A DNA stretch of 64,000 bases, from assembly GCF_023734135.1 (NCBI RefSeq), contig NZ_AP025730.1, positions 2,666,001 through 2,730,000 of the forward strand, in the 5' to 3' direction. How positions within the stretch are numbered: position 1 is the stretch's first letter; every line of letters begins with the position of its first letter. Below, piece after piece: positions 8,595 to 15,855 of this stretch. A model generated the notes under the pieces. It made no database searches. It was not told where the DNA came from and saw only the letters and a program-made list of their open reading frames with translations. Both the position numbers and the translations under genes were made by a program. Origin of the DNA: Sphaerotilus microaerophilus. Its GTDB lineage: Bacteria; Pseudomonadota; Gammaproteobacteria; Burkholderiales; Burkholderiaceae_C.

Positions 8595-9602
8595 TCAGAC
8601 CACGCAGCCGGCGCTGGGCTCGGGCGCGGTGCCGGCCACGCGCGAGGGCTCGGGGACGTGCCAGCCGTAGCGCACCGCGGTGAGCTCGGCCAGGATGGAC
8701 ACCGCGATCTCCGGCGGCGTGCGTGCGCCGATGCGGATGCCCACCGGGCCGTGCAGGCGGTCGAGCTCGGCCTCGGTCAGGTCGAAGTGCTCGCTCAGCC
8801 GGGCCCGGCGCTTGGCCTGGTTGACGCGCGAGCCGATCGCGCCGACGTAGAAGGCCGGCGAGCGCAGCGCCTCCAGCAGCGCCAGGTCGTCGAGCTTGGG
8901 GTCGTGGGTGAGGGCGACCACGGCGGTGTGGGCGTCGAGGCGCAACTCGACGAGCGTGTCGTCGGGCATCGTGCGAACGAGGGTGCATCCGGGCACGGCG
9001 AAGCTGTCGGCGTACTCTTCCCGCGGGTCGCAGACGATCACCTGGTAGTCCAGCGCGCGCGCCATGTCGGCCAGGTACTGCGTCATCTGGCCGGCGCCGA
9101 TCACCACCAGGCGCCAGCTCGGGCCATGGGTGCTCACGAGGGTCTGGCCGTCGAAGCTCAGCTCGTCGTTGCGGCCGGCGCTCTCCAGTGTGGCCTCGCC
9201 GCTGGCCATCGACAGGCGGCGCGTGACGCGCTGCCCCTGCGCCAGTGCGGCGAGCAGCTCGGCGATGCCGGTGGCAGGCGTCACCGGCTCCAGCACCAGC
9301 TCGATGGTGCCGCCGCAGGGCAGGCCGAAGCGGGCCGCCTCGTCGCCGTTCACGCCGTAGCGGACACAAAAGGGCCGACTGGCGGCCAGCGCACCTTCGC
9401 GCACGCGGGCGATCAGGTCGTCCTCGATGCAGCCGCCCGAGACCGAGCCGGTGATCTGCCCGTCGCCACGCACCCCCACCAGCGAGCCCACCGGCCGCGG
9501 CGCCGAGCCCCAGGTGCGCGTGATGGTGCCCAGCACGACGCGGTGGCCTTCGGCCTGCCAGCGCTGGACCTGGCGCAGGACCTGCAGATCGACGTTGTCC
9601 AT
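8595..9602 (-). CDS. XdhC/CoxI family protein
   Basis: The 335-residue protein has the N-terminal XdhC_CoxI domain (ATG-type segment GSAPRPVGSLVGV and SVSGGCIEDDL, about residues 20-100) and a C-terminal Rossmann domain (LVVIGAGQMTQYLADMARAL, then VGAIGSRVNQAKRR and GARTPPEIAVSILAE). Members help insert sulfurated molybdenum cofactor into xanthine dehydrogenase, CO dehydrogenase and relatives. No molybdenum hydroxylase lies in the window, so the client enzyme is unknown. The GSRxxxxKR and G-x-x-I-GA-x-TP motifs are intact, which suggests a working protein. Confidence 0.88.
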   Translation of the reverse strand: MDNVDLQVLRQVQRWQAEGHRVVLGTITRTWGSAPRPVGSLVGVRGDGQITGSVSGGCIEDDLIARVREGALAASRPFCVRYGVNGDEAARFGLPCGGTIELVLEPVTPATGIAELLAALAQGQRVTRRLSMASGEATLESAGRNDELSFDGQTLVSTHGPSWRLVVIGAGQMTQYLADMARALDYQVIVCDPREEYADSFAVPGCTLVRTMPDDTLVELRLDAHTAVVALTHDPKLDDLALLEALRSPAFYVGAIGSRVNQAKRRARLSEHFDLTEAELDRLHGPVGIRIGARTPPEIAVSILAELTAVRYGWHVPEPSRVAGTAPEPSAGCVV

Positions 9603-9695
9603 GGGGGGGAGGGAAGGGTCGTCAACGATGGAGCGCCGACGGTACGGTGAAACGCGCCGCCGCGCACGCCTGATCTACCCTGACCGACCTGACGT

Positions 9696-10985
9696 TCAGA
9701 CTCCGCAGCTGCGAAAGCCCACCAGGAGGTGGTCGCTTTCCGGCGCCGCATGCCAGCGCCGCCGGGCATGCACCAGGCGCCGCCGCGTGTGCAGGGCACC
9801 ACCGCGCAGCACGACGTGCCGGCCCCAGGCATCGCCCAGGTGCTGCGGGTGGCCGGCGGCGGGTTCGGCGGGCTCGGCGGCGAGCCAGCTGCCCGCGGGC
9901 CGGGGGGCCAGGCGGTCGGCGGTCCACTCCCAGCAGGTGCCCCAGCGCCAGCCGCGGGCGCCCAGGCGCTGAGCGGCGGCCTGCCACTCGGCCTCGCTGG
10001 GCAGGCGCCGGCCGGCCCACTGGCACCAGGCCCGGGCCTCGTGGGCGCTGACCTGCAGCACCGGCTGCTGCAGCGCCACGCGCATCGGCCGGCCGCCGCG
10101 TTGCAGGATGACCGCACCGCTGGTGGACTGCACGTGGCGGGGGGCCTGGCGGTTCAGCGCCTCGCGCCAGTGCCAGCCGGCGTCGCTCCACCAGCGGCGC
10201 TGCTCGTAGCCGCCGTCCTGGATGAACGCCAGGTACTGCTGCCAGGAGACCGGGGCGGCATCGATCTCGCCGCCCGCCAGCGGCACGGTGGCGCGGCCGC
10301 GGTCGGCCTCGAAGGTGAAGCCCGGCTCGTCGTCGCCCCAGCCCAGCGTCTGCGTGCCCTGTGGCAGGGGGATGCCAAAGGCCTGCGGCTGCAGGGCCGG
10401 CCAGCGCTGCTGCGGCAGGGCCAGGCCCAGCGCATGGGCGAGGTCGAGCAGCCGCTCGGCCTGCTCGTCCTCGTGGAAGAGTGCGAGGCGGAAGAAGTAG
10501 AGATCGTCGTCGTCCTGCGGGTGCGAGGGCAGCAGGTCGAGCGTGACCTCCAGGGTGTCGACCAGGTAGCGCCGCACCGCCTCGTCGGTGGGGCGGTCGG
10601 CGCCGGGGCGGCCGCTGGCATCTGCCAGGCGCGGGTCCCAGAGCGCGTCGGCATCGGGGTCGATCGAGGCCAGCCGCGCCGCCAGCGGGTCGCAGCCCCG
10701 GCCGCGGCGGCGCTGCACGTTGCGGGCGATCCAGGCCTCCTGGAACCACCCGAGCCGGCCGAGCCAGAGGTCGGGGTGGGCGCAGCCGACGGCACGCAGC
10801 AGGGCGGTGTCGATCACCGGGCGATCCTCGCTGGCCTGGTCCCGGGCGGCCCGGACGACGTCCCGAAAGGCCGCGTGCACCTGCAGGCTGTGGTTGCGCG
10901 CATCCATCAGCGCCAGCGAGAGCAGATCGGCCCCGGCGCGGCGCATCGCGAGGTGGTCGTCGAGTTCGGTCGCGGTGGCGAGCAT
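9696..10985 (-). CDS. EgtB/SenA-like protein (DinB + FGE-sulfatase) with altered iron ligands
   Basis: This 429-residue protein has the two-domain architecture of ergothioneine (EgtB) and selenoneine (SenA) synthases: a DinB-like helical domain (about 15-200) and a C-terminal SUMF1/FGE domain (about 225-429; ARAWCQWAGRRLPSEAEWQ, WGTCWEWTAD, LRGGALHTR, VGFRSC). The SLALMDARNHSL and QEAWIARNVQR segments resemble SenA more than EgtB. Of the three EgtB iron-binding histidines, only one appears kept (H171); the GHxxWF histidine is R77 (LGRLGWFQE) and the second histidine of HExxH is Q175 (HEDEQ). The usual Tyr/Asn-rich C-terminal substrate stretch reads ARRRW. Activity as a sulfoxide or selenoxide synthase is doubtful. 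No egtD or senB lies nearby. Confidence 0.75.
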   Translation of the reverse strand: MLATATELDDHLAMRRAGADLLSLALMDARNHSLQVHAAFRDVVRAARDQASEDRPVIDTALLRAVGCAHPDLWLGRLGWFQEAWIARNVQRRRGRGCDPLAARLASIDPDADALWDPRLADASGRPGADRPTDEAVRRYLVDTLEVTLDLLPSHPQDDDDLYFFRLALFHEDEQAERLLDLAHALGLALPQQRWPALQPQAFGIPLPQGTQTLGWGDDEPGFTFEADRGRATVPLAGGEIDAAPVSWQQYLAFIQDGGYEQRRWWSDAGWHWREALNRQAPRHVQSTSGAVILQRGGRPMRVALQQPVLQVSAHEARAWCQWAGRRLPSEAEWQAAAQRLGARGWRWGTCWEWTADRLAPRPAGSWLAAEPAEPAAGHPQHLGDAWGRHVVLRGGALHTRRRLVHARRRWHAAPESDHLLVGFRSCGV

Positions 10986-11083
10986 GGCGGCCTTGGCGGC
11001 AGCGGGCCGCCGCAGGAGCGGAGGAGGCCCGAGGTTACGCGATGCGCCTCGCGCGATCCATGCGGCGCAGAACGGCGCCGGGG

Positions 11084-11770
11084 TCAGCGCGGCTTGGCGA
11101 GGATCAGCGTCCAGTAGGGCGTGCCGTCGCTGGCGCGCTGACAGGCCAGACCCGCCTCACTGTAGCTGGCGTTCATCAGGTTGGCGCAGTGCAGCGGGCT
11201 GGACACCCAGTCGGCCAGTACCAGCGCCAGGCGGGGCTGGCCGGCGGCGACGTTCTCGGCCGCTCCCTGCCAGGCGTAGCCGAGCGCATCCAGGCGTTGC
11301 GTCAGGTTGCGACCGCCACTGCTGTGGGCCAGGCTGGCGCGGCCGGCCATGTCGCGGCTGTGCACCGCCGCCAGCTGGGCCAGGGCGGGCTGCCAGGCCA
11401 GCGGCGCGGCCGCCGCGAAGCCGCCGGCGGTGCCACAGCGGGCCCCCGCGGCGCGGTAGTCGTTCAGCTTGGCCAGCGCCTGCGCGGCGGTTTCGGCCAG
11501 GCCGCAGTTGCCGGGCAACGCGGGTGGCGGTACAGGCGCCGACAGGGCCAGGGCCGGTGCCGCCGTGGCCGCCAGGGCGGGGGCCGGCTCGCCGCCAAGC
11601 ATCTGGCAGGCCGGCAGCACCAGCGTGGCGGCAAGCAGGGCCGCCAGTGTCCCGGGGCGTGCGCCCGGTGGCGGGTTGGCGTGGGCCACGGGGTGGCGCA
11701 ACGGGCTGGGGGCGGAAGGGGTGGAAGGGGTGGAGTGGGGCGTCGAAGGGCTGGGCATGGCGGCGTTCAC
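11084..11770 (-). CDS. CAP (SCP/PR1)-domain lipoprotein
   Basis: The 228-residue protein carries a Ser/Pro-rich leader, a hydrophobic segment with lipobox LPAC, and a CAP domain over roughly residues 95-228. The LNDYRAAGARCG opening, the AVHSRDMAGRASLAHSSGG stretch, the ENVAAGQ motif and the final WTLILAKPR strand define the family. His in AHSS and Glu in AENVA match two of the conserved CAP cavity residues. Bacterial CAP proteins are exported and mostly of unknown function. The start could also be the methionine four codons in. It stands alone, with no clear operon partner. Confidence 0.85.
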   Translation of the reverse strand: MNAAMPSPSTPHSTPSTPSAPSPLRHPVAHANPPPGARPGTLAALLAATLVLPACQMLGGEPAPALAATAAPALALSAPVPPPALPGNCGLAETAAQALAKLNDYRAAGARCGTAGGFAAAAPLAWQPALAQLAAVHSRDMAGRASLAHSSGGRNLTQRLDALGYAWQGAAENVAAGQPRLALVLADWVSSPLHCANLMNASYSEAGLACQRASDGTPYWTLILAKPR

Positions 11771-11873
11771 ATCGGTCCAGGGGCGCGGGCTGCGAGACGA
11801 TATCGGCCGCCGACCGGCCTGTCTGTAACCGCCGGCCGCAGGGACGGAGTCGGGTGGGAAAGCCGGAATGCCG

Positions 11874-12725
11874 TCAGGCCGTCAGAATCCAGCCTTCGAG
11901 CGGGTCGACCTGGGCCGGCCAGCCCCAGCGGGGCTGCCGGCTGGCCCAGGCGACCTGCATCAGGCAGAGGGCAGCGTCCAGCGCGTCACCGCGCGCATCG
12001 GCCAGCAGGGCCTCGCGCAGCGCGGGGTCGAGCCGCAGCGCCAGGCCGGGCCGGCCCCGCCCGGCGGCCAGCGCATCGAGGAGCCGTTCGCGGGCCTGCC
12101 TTTGATCGTCGGTCTGGCGGGCGCGCTCGTCGCTCTTGTAGGGCCTGCGGCCAATCAGCTCGCGGGCCAGCAGGCCCGGGTAGGCCTCCAGCGCGCGCCG
12201 CGTCGGGTCGCCGGCGTGCAGCCCGGGCAGGTCGCAGCCGGTGGCCAGCAGCGGCGGCACACCGGCATGCAGCATGTAGGCCACCGGCGGGTTGACCCAC
12301 TTCATCGATGGCGACGACCCGGCCGGTCGGTCGCAGGCGCGGTGGGCGAACTTGGCACCGGCGGGCCGCGCGGCGCAGAAGGCGGCAAAGGTGGCGCGGA
12401 TCGTGGTGCGCTCCAGTGCCGCATAGTGGTGGATCAGCGCGGGCCACTCGCCGGGCCAGCCCAGCTGCTGCACCAGCTCGCGTGGCAGGCCGAAGGGGAA
12501 GTCGCAGCCCGCCACCCAGGGGCCGGGCTCGGCCAGGCTGGCCGCGTAGTCGTCCAGGCTGGGCAGCCGGCGCAGGTCGAGCAATTCGACCGCGGGCGGC
12601 TCGCCTGCCTGCGGGGCAGCCAGTCGGCCGACGGCGATGACGATGGGCTTGCGGCATGTGGGCCGGCTGCTGAAGTCGATGCCACGCAGGGCCGGGGCGG
12701 AGGTGCCTTCAGCGCGATGGGGCAC
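11874..12725 (-). CDS. DUF429 domain-containing protein
   Basis: The 283-residue cytoplasmic protein opens a core with GIDFSSRP and has a GCDFPFGLPRELV motif near residue 90, the paired aspartate-containing signatures of the DUF429 family, which has an RNase H-like fold predicted to bind metal. The C-terminal half has a DALDAALCLMQVAWASR helix that also recurs in the family. The function is unknown; nuclease-like or nucleotide-related roles have only been guessed from the fold. It precedes a minus-strand marR end by 14 nt (12,740), so the marR gene is transcribed first and this gene may be co-transcribed with it. Confidence 0.7.
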   Translation of the reverse strand: MPHRAEGTSAPALRGIDFSSRPTCRKPIVIAVGRLAAPQAGEPPAVELLDLRRLPSLDDYAASLAEPGPWVAGCDFPFGLPRELVQQLGWPGEWPALIHHYAALERTTIRATFAAFCAARPAGAKFAHRACDRPAGSSPSMKWVNPPVAYMLHAGVPPLLATGCDLPGLHAGDPTRRALEAYPGLLARELIGRRPYKSDERARQTDDQRQARERLLDALAAGRGRPGLALRLDPALREALLADARGDALDAALCLMQVAWASRQPRWGWPAQVDPLEGWILTA

Positions 12726-12739
12726 GTCGCGCGCCTGCC

Positions 12740-13249
12740 TCAGCCGTCGTTGCTGCCGTCACCGCGCATCTGGTCGGACGTTTCGCCGTGGGCATCGACC
12801 ACGCTGCGCAGCAGGTGGAGGAAGTGCGCCTGTTCGTCAGGGGGCAGCGGCGCCAGGATGCGCTGCTGCACGGCCTGCACGCGCGGGGTCACCTCGGCGA
12901 GCAGGGCCTCGCCGGCCGGGGTGACGGTGAGCAGGCGCAGCCGCCGGTCGTGGGGGGCTGCATTGCGCAGCATCAGGCCGCGCTTCTCCAGCCGGTCGAT
13001 CACGCCACCGATGGTGGAGGTGTCGAAGCAGATCATCGCCGCCAGGCTGCGCTGGTCGAGGCCGGGCTGCTCGTGGGCCGCTGTGAGGGTGGCGAACTGC
13101 ACCGGCGTGATGCCCGACTCAGCGGTCTCTTCCATGAACAGCGCCACGGCGATTTGCTGCAGCCGGCGGATGTAGTGGCCGGGCAAGTCGTCCAGGGCGG
13201 TGCCGGCCAGGGTCGGGGCAGGGAAGGGGGGGGGAGCGGACTTCAGCAT
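12740..13249 (-). CDS. MarR family transcriptional regulator
   Basis: The 169-residue protein has the MarR winged-helix layout: a helical dimerisation part (about 22-60), the recognition region QRSLAAMICFDTSTIGGVIDRL, and a wing with the signature DRRLRLLTVTPAGEALL. A DUF429 gene follows 14 nt downstream, and no transporter or enzyme is divergent from it, so the target is unknown. The Pro-rich first 20 residues are atypical, and translation may start internally, but no better methionine is present before the first helix. Confidence 0.85.
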   Translation of the reverse strand: MLKSAPPPFPAPTLAGTALDDLPGHYIRRLQQIAVALFMEETAESGITPVQFATLTAAHEQPGLDQRSLAAMICFDTSTIGGVIDRLEKRGLMLRNAAPHDRRLRLLTVTPAGEALLAEVTPRVQAVQQRILAPLPPDEQAHFLHLLRSVVDAHGETSDQMRGDGSNDG

Positions 13250-13313
13250 CGTGCGGCCGGGTTGCAGGGCCGCAAGATTCTAGGGGCCGGGGCCGATCCG
13301 GCCTTGCGCTGCC

Positions 13314-13739
13314 TCAGGTCGTGCGGCCGATGATCGCCGCGGTGGCGATCAGTTCTTCCAACAGCGCCATGCTGACGCGCCCGGAGGCGGCGAAGGGGTC
13401 GATCACTGGCCGCTCGCTGTACTTCAGCACGATCGAGGGGTTGATGCGCCCCAGGTTGACCTGGCCCATCGTCCAGCCGGCGAAGCGCCGCTCGGTGATC
13501 TCCTCGTAGTGCAGCAGCATCACGTGGTCGTGGCGCGGGTCGCGCACGATCTGGTTGTAGAGGTCGTTGACGGTCTCGCGCCCGCCTTCGAGCACCTGCA
13601 TGAAGAAATCCCCGCCGTGGCAGAGGATGCCGGTGATGCCCAGCAGCGGGTTCTTGGCGCGCGACTGCGCCAGGATGGTGTCGATCGCCTCGGCGCTCAC
13701 GCCCTCGGCTCGGCTTGCGTACAACAGACGGACCAGCAT
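13314..13739 (-). CDS. BLUF-domain blue-light photoreceptor
   Basis: The start at 13739 (MLVRLLYAS) gives a 141-residue single-domain BLUF protein; the open frame further upstream is antisense to folE sequence and is not used. The flavin-site residues are all present at family spacing: Y7, N30, Q48, W89 and M91, matching Tyr21, Asn45, Gln63, Trp104 and Met106 of AppA. It should bind FAD and respond to blue light. There is no output domain, so it must act on a partner protein. It lies 59 nt downstream of folE on the same strand, probably in one transcript. Confidence 0.9.
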   Translation of the reverse strand: MLVRLLYASRAEGVSAEAIDTILAQSRAKNPLLGITGILCHGGDFFMQVLEGGRETVNDLYNQIVRDPRHDHVMLLHYEEITERRFAGWTMGQVNLGRINPSIVLKYSERPVIDPFAASGRVSMALLEELIATAAIIGRTT

Positions 13740-13798
13740 GCGTTTCTCCCGGTGAGGTGGAGCGGGGTGGGTGCCTTCAGGGCCTTCGAGGCGCTCGC

Positions 13799-14545
13799 TC
13801 AGGCCTTGCGCGAGGTGACCAGCGCCAGGAACTCGCGGCGCAGGTCCGGGTTCTTCAGGAAGGAGCCGCGCATCACGCTGTTGATCATCTTCGAATCCAT
13901 GTCGCGCACGCCGCGCCAGCCCATGCAGAAGTGATCCGCCTCCATCACCACGGCCAGGCCGTCGGGCTGCATCTTGTCGAGCAGCAGGTCGGCCACCTGG
14001 GTGACGGCCTCTTCCTGGATCTGCGGGCGGCTCATGATCCATTCAGCCAGGCGCGCGTACTTGGACAGGCCGATCAGTGCCGAGTGCTCGTTGGGCATCA
14101 CGCCGATCCAGAGCTTGCCGATGATGGGGCAGAGGTGGTGCGAGCAGGCGCTGCGCACGGTGATCGGCCCGACGATCATCAACTCGTTGAGGTGCTCCAC
14201 GTTCGGGAACTCGGTCACCGCGGGGGCTGGTACGTAGCGGCCGCTGAAGACCTCCTGCAGGTACATCTTGGCCACCCGACGGGCGGTTTCCTGGGTGTTG
14301 TGGTCGCTGGTGATGTCGATCACCAGGCTTTCGAGCACCGCGGTCATCTTGCCCTCGACCTCGTCGAGCAGGGCCCCCAGCTCGCCCGGATGGATGAACT
14401 CGGCGATGTTGTCGTTGGCGTGGAAGCGCCGCTGCGCCGCCTGGATGCGCTCGCGGATGCGCTGCGACATGGGTACGCCCTCGGTGTCGGGAAGCGCAGT
14501 AGCGGCGTCGGATCGGGTGTCGGTGTCGGACAGTTCGGTCTTCAT
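13799..14545 (-). CDS. folE: GTP cyclohydrolase I
   Basis: From the start at 14545 (MKTELSD) the protein has 248 residues; an upstream frame adds 22 unlikely codons. It converts GTP to 7,8-dihydroneopterin triphosphate, the first step to folate and other pterins. The zinc ligands C134 and H137 (ACSHHLCP) and C207 (DHFCMGWRGV) are present, as is the SALIGLSKYARLAEW substrate segment. The first 45 residues are an extension without a recognisable domain. The downstream BLUF gene suggests a light-linked pterin function, but this is inference. A second folE copy elsewhere would be common in Burkholderiales and cannot be excluded. Confidence 0.93.
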   Translation of the reverse strand: MKTELSDTDTRSDAATALPDTEGVPMSQRIRERIQAAQRRFHANDNIAEFIHPGELGALLDEVEGKMTAVLESLVIDITSDHNTQETARRVAKMYLQEVFSGRYVPAPAVTEFPNVEHLNELMIVGPITVRSACSHHLCPIIGKLWIGVMPNEHSALIGLSKYARLAEWIMSRPQIQEEAVTQVADLLLDKMQPDGLAVVMEADHFCMGWRGVRDMDSKMINSVMRGSFLKNPDLRREFLALVTSRKA

Positions 14546-14707
14546 CGCAACGGTGGGTTGGGCGCAGGCGAAATGCGTGAGGCATGCGGCGTGACGAGCC
14601 ACACGCCACATCGGAAGTCAGCGCATGCTAGCAGCGCTCCCGGACGCTCGCTGGCGGGCGGGCTTGGACGCCGAAGTCGGCGGCGCCAGTCACGCCGGGC
14701 GTGACAC

Positions 14708-14727
14708 TTTGCGGAAGAGACCGCAAA
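14708..14727. promoter_or_regulatory. Perfect inverted repeat TTTGCGG-N6-CCGCAAA
   Basis: Two perfect 7-bp arms with a 6-bp spacer (AAGAGA) sit in the middle of the folE/14989 divergent region. No T-run follows on either side, so an operator is more likely than a terminator. The regulator is unknown. Confidence 0.4.
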
Positions 14728-14913
14728 ACCGTGACCACGAACCCCGTGGACCGGGGGGTGAATGCTGACAATGAGATGGCTCAACGTCAGTACAGAATGC
14801 TTTCATGGAGATGTGCTGATCGCGATGAATCTGATGTCAGTCAAGTCGCGCGGCTGTCAACTCCCTCCAGAACCCCGGCGCGCAACGCTGCGCGGCCCTT
14901 CCAGGATCCAACG

Positions 14914-14985
14914 ATGCATCCTTTCGACAAGAACAAGATCGCCTCTGCGCCGGCCCCCTGCGCTCGGGCCGGGCAAGGAGTCTGA
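14914..14985 (+). CDS. Possible 23-residue upstream peptide (MHPFDKNK...)
   Basis: A short frame starts with ATG seven to eight nucleotides after an AGGA and ends with TGA only 3 nt before the start of the next gene, in the same frame. It has no similarity I recognise. It could be a leader peptide coupling translation of the downstream gene, or chance. Confidence 0.22.
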   Translation: MHPFDKNKIASAPAPCARAGQGV

Positions 14986-14988
14986 CCG

Positions 14989-15822
14989 ATGGCCGGCGAT
15001 GCTCAATCCCAACGGCGCCGGGCCACGGTGGCCGTGCTCGGCCCCCTGCTCGATACCGCAGCGCTGCTGGACGAACTGTGGTTCCAGCACGAGACCATGC
15101 GCGGCGAGGCGGTGTCCGACATCATCGGCTTCGTCGATGCGGTGGCGCGGCGGCACCTCTTCGACACGGCCACCTGCAAGCGCCTGTACGCCGACTTCTT
15201 CAAGGCCCTGCGCCTGCCGGACGCCCAGCTGCCCGCGGATCCCTGGCCGGCCATGCAGGCGCAACGGCCCGCCGCTCCAGCCCCCGCTCCGGCGCCTGCC
15301 CCCGCCATGCCGGTGCCCCCGGCCGTGATGGCGGCTCCGATGGTGGTGCCGGCGGTGGCCCCGGCCGTGGCATCCCCCAGCGCGATCAACCCCGTCGCCG
15401 CCGCACTGGCAGCGGCGCAGGCCAGCCCACCGGCAACGGCCACCGTGCCCGCCATCGATGCGGAGCCACCCGTGGTGTTTGGCGCGCTGCTGCGGTCCAT
15501 CGTCAGCGAGGTCCACCGCTACCACCGCGAGGCGCTGGACGAAGTGCGCAAGGACGCCCTGGGCGTGCTGGACAGCTCGGGCGCCTCGGCGGCCCTGCGC
15601 AACGCCTACCGCGAGGCCTGGCCGCGGGCGCTGCAGCACGACTGGCAGCTGCGCGGCAGTGCCGCTGACCTGGCCGAGCTGCTGCGCGTGACCTACCACG
15701 CGCTGGCCGAGGCCTTCGGCCGTGTCGGCGCCGAGCAGATCCTGCAGCGCGGCCTGCGCGCCGCCGAGGCCGTGCCCGAGGCCCGCCTGTTTTCGCCCAA
15801 GCGCCTGATGGCGTCGATGTGA
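14989..15822 (+). CDS. Hypothetical Ala/Pro-rich protein, unknown function
   Basis: I do not recognise this 277-residue protein. An AAGGAG ribosome site eight nucleotides upstream supports the start. It has three parts: a helical N-terminal domain (about 10-80, with LDELWFQHETMRGEAVSDIIG), a low-complexity Ala/Pro linker (about 85-155, an AP repeat followed by AVAP-type runs), and a helical C-terminal domain (about 160-277, LLRSIVSEVHRYHREALDEV and LLRVTYHALAEAFGRVGAEQ). No signal peptide or membrane segment is visible, so it is probably cytoplasmic. The MHS transporter follows 33 nt later on the same strand, and the pair probably forms an operon. Confidence 0.7.
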   Translation: MAGDAQSQRRRATVAVLGPLLDTAALLDELWFQHETMRGEAVSDIIGFVDAVARRHLFDTATCKRLYADFFKALRLPDAQLPADPWPAMQAQRPAAPAPAPAPAPAMPVPPAVMAAPMVVPAVAPAVASPSAINPVAAALAAAQASPPATATVPAIDAEPPVVFGALLRSIVSEVHRYHREALDEVRKDALGVLDSSGASAALRNAYREAWPRALQHDWQLRGSAADLAELLRVTYHALAEAFGRVGAEQILQRGLRAAEAVPEARLFSPKRLMASM

Positions 15823-15855
15823 TCCCACGGATCCCCACAGATATCAGGAGACTCC

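Larger units (their letters stand above)
14546..14988. other. Divergent intergenic region between folE and the 277-residue protein
   Basis: This 443-nt gap has no convincing gene of normal size. It must hold the promoters of folE (leftward) and of the gene at 14989 (rightward). It contains a perfect 7-bp inverted repeat (14708-14727) and a possible 23-codon open frame (14914-14985). The part from 14750 to 14930 is less GC-rich than the surrounding genes, as expected for a promoter region. Confidence 0.6.

Noticed and set aside
13740..14042. Extension of the BLUF frame upstream to 14042
   Set aside because: The extra residues come from folE read in a shifted frame; the BLUF fold starts at 13739.
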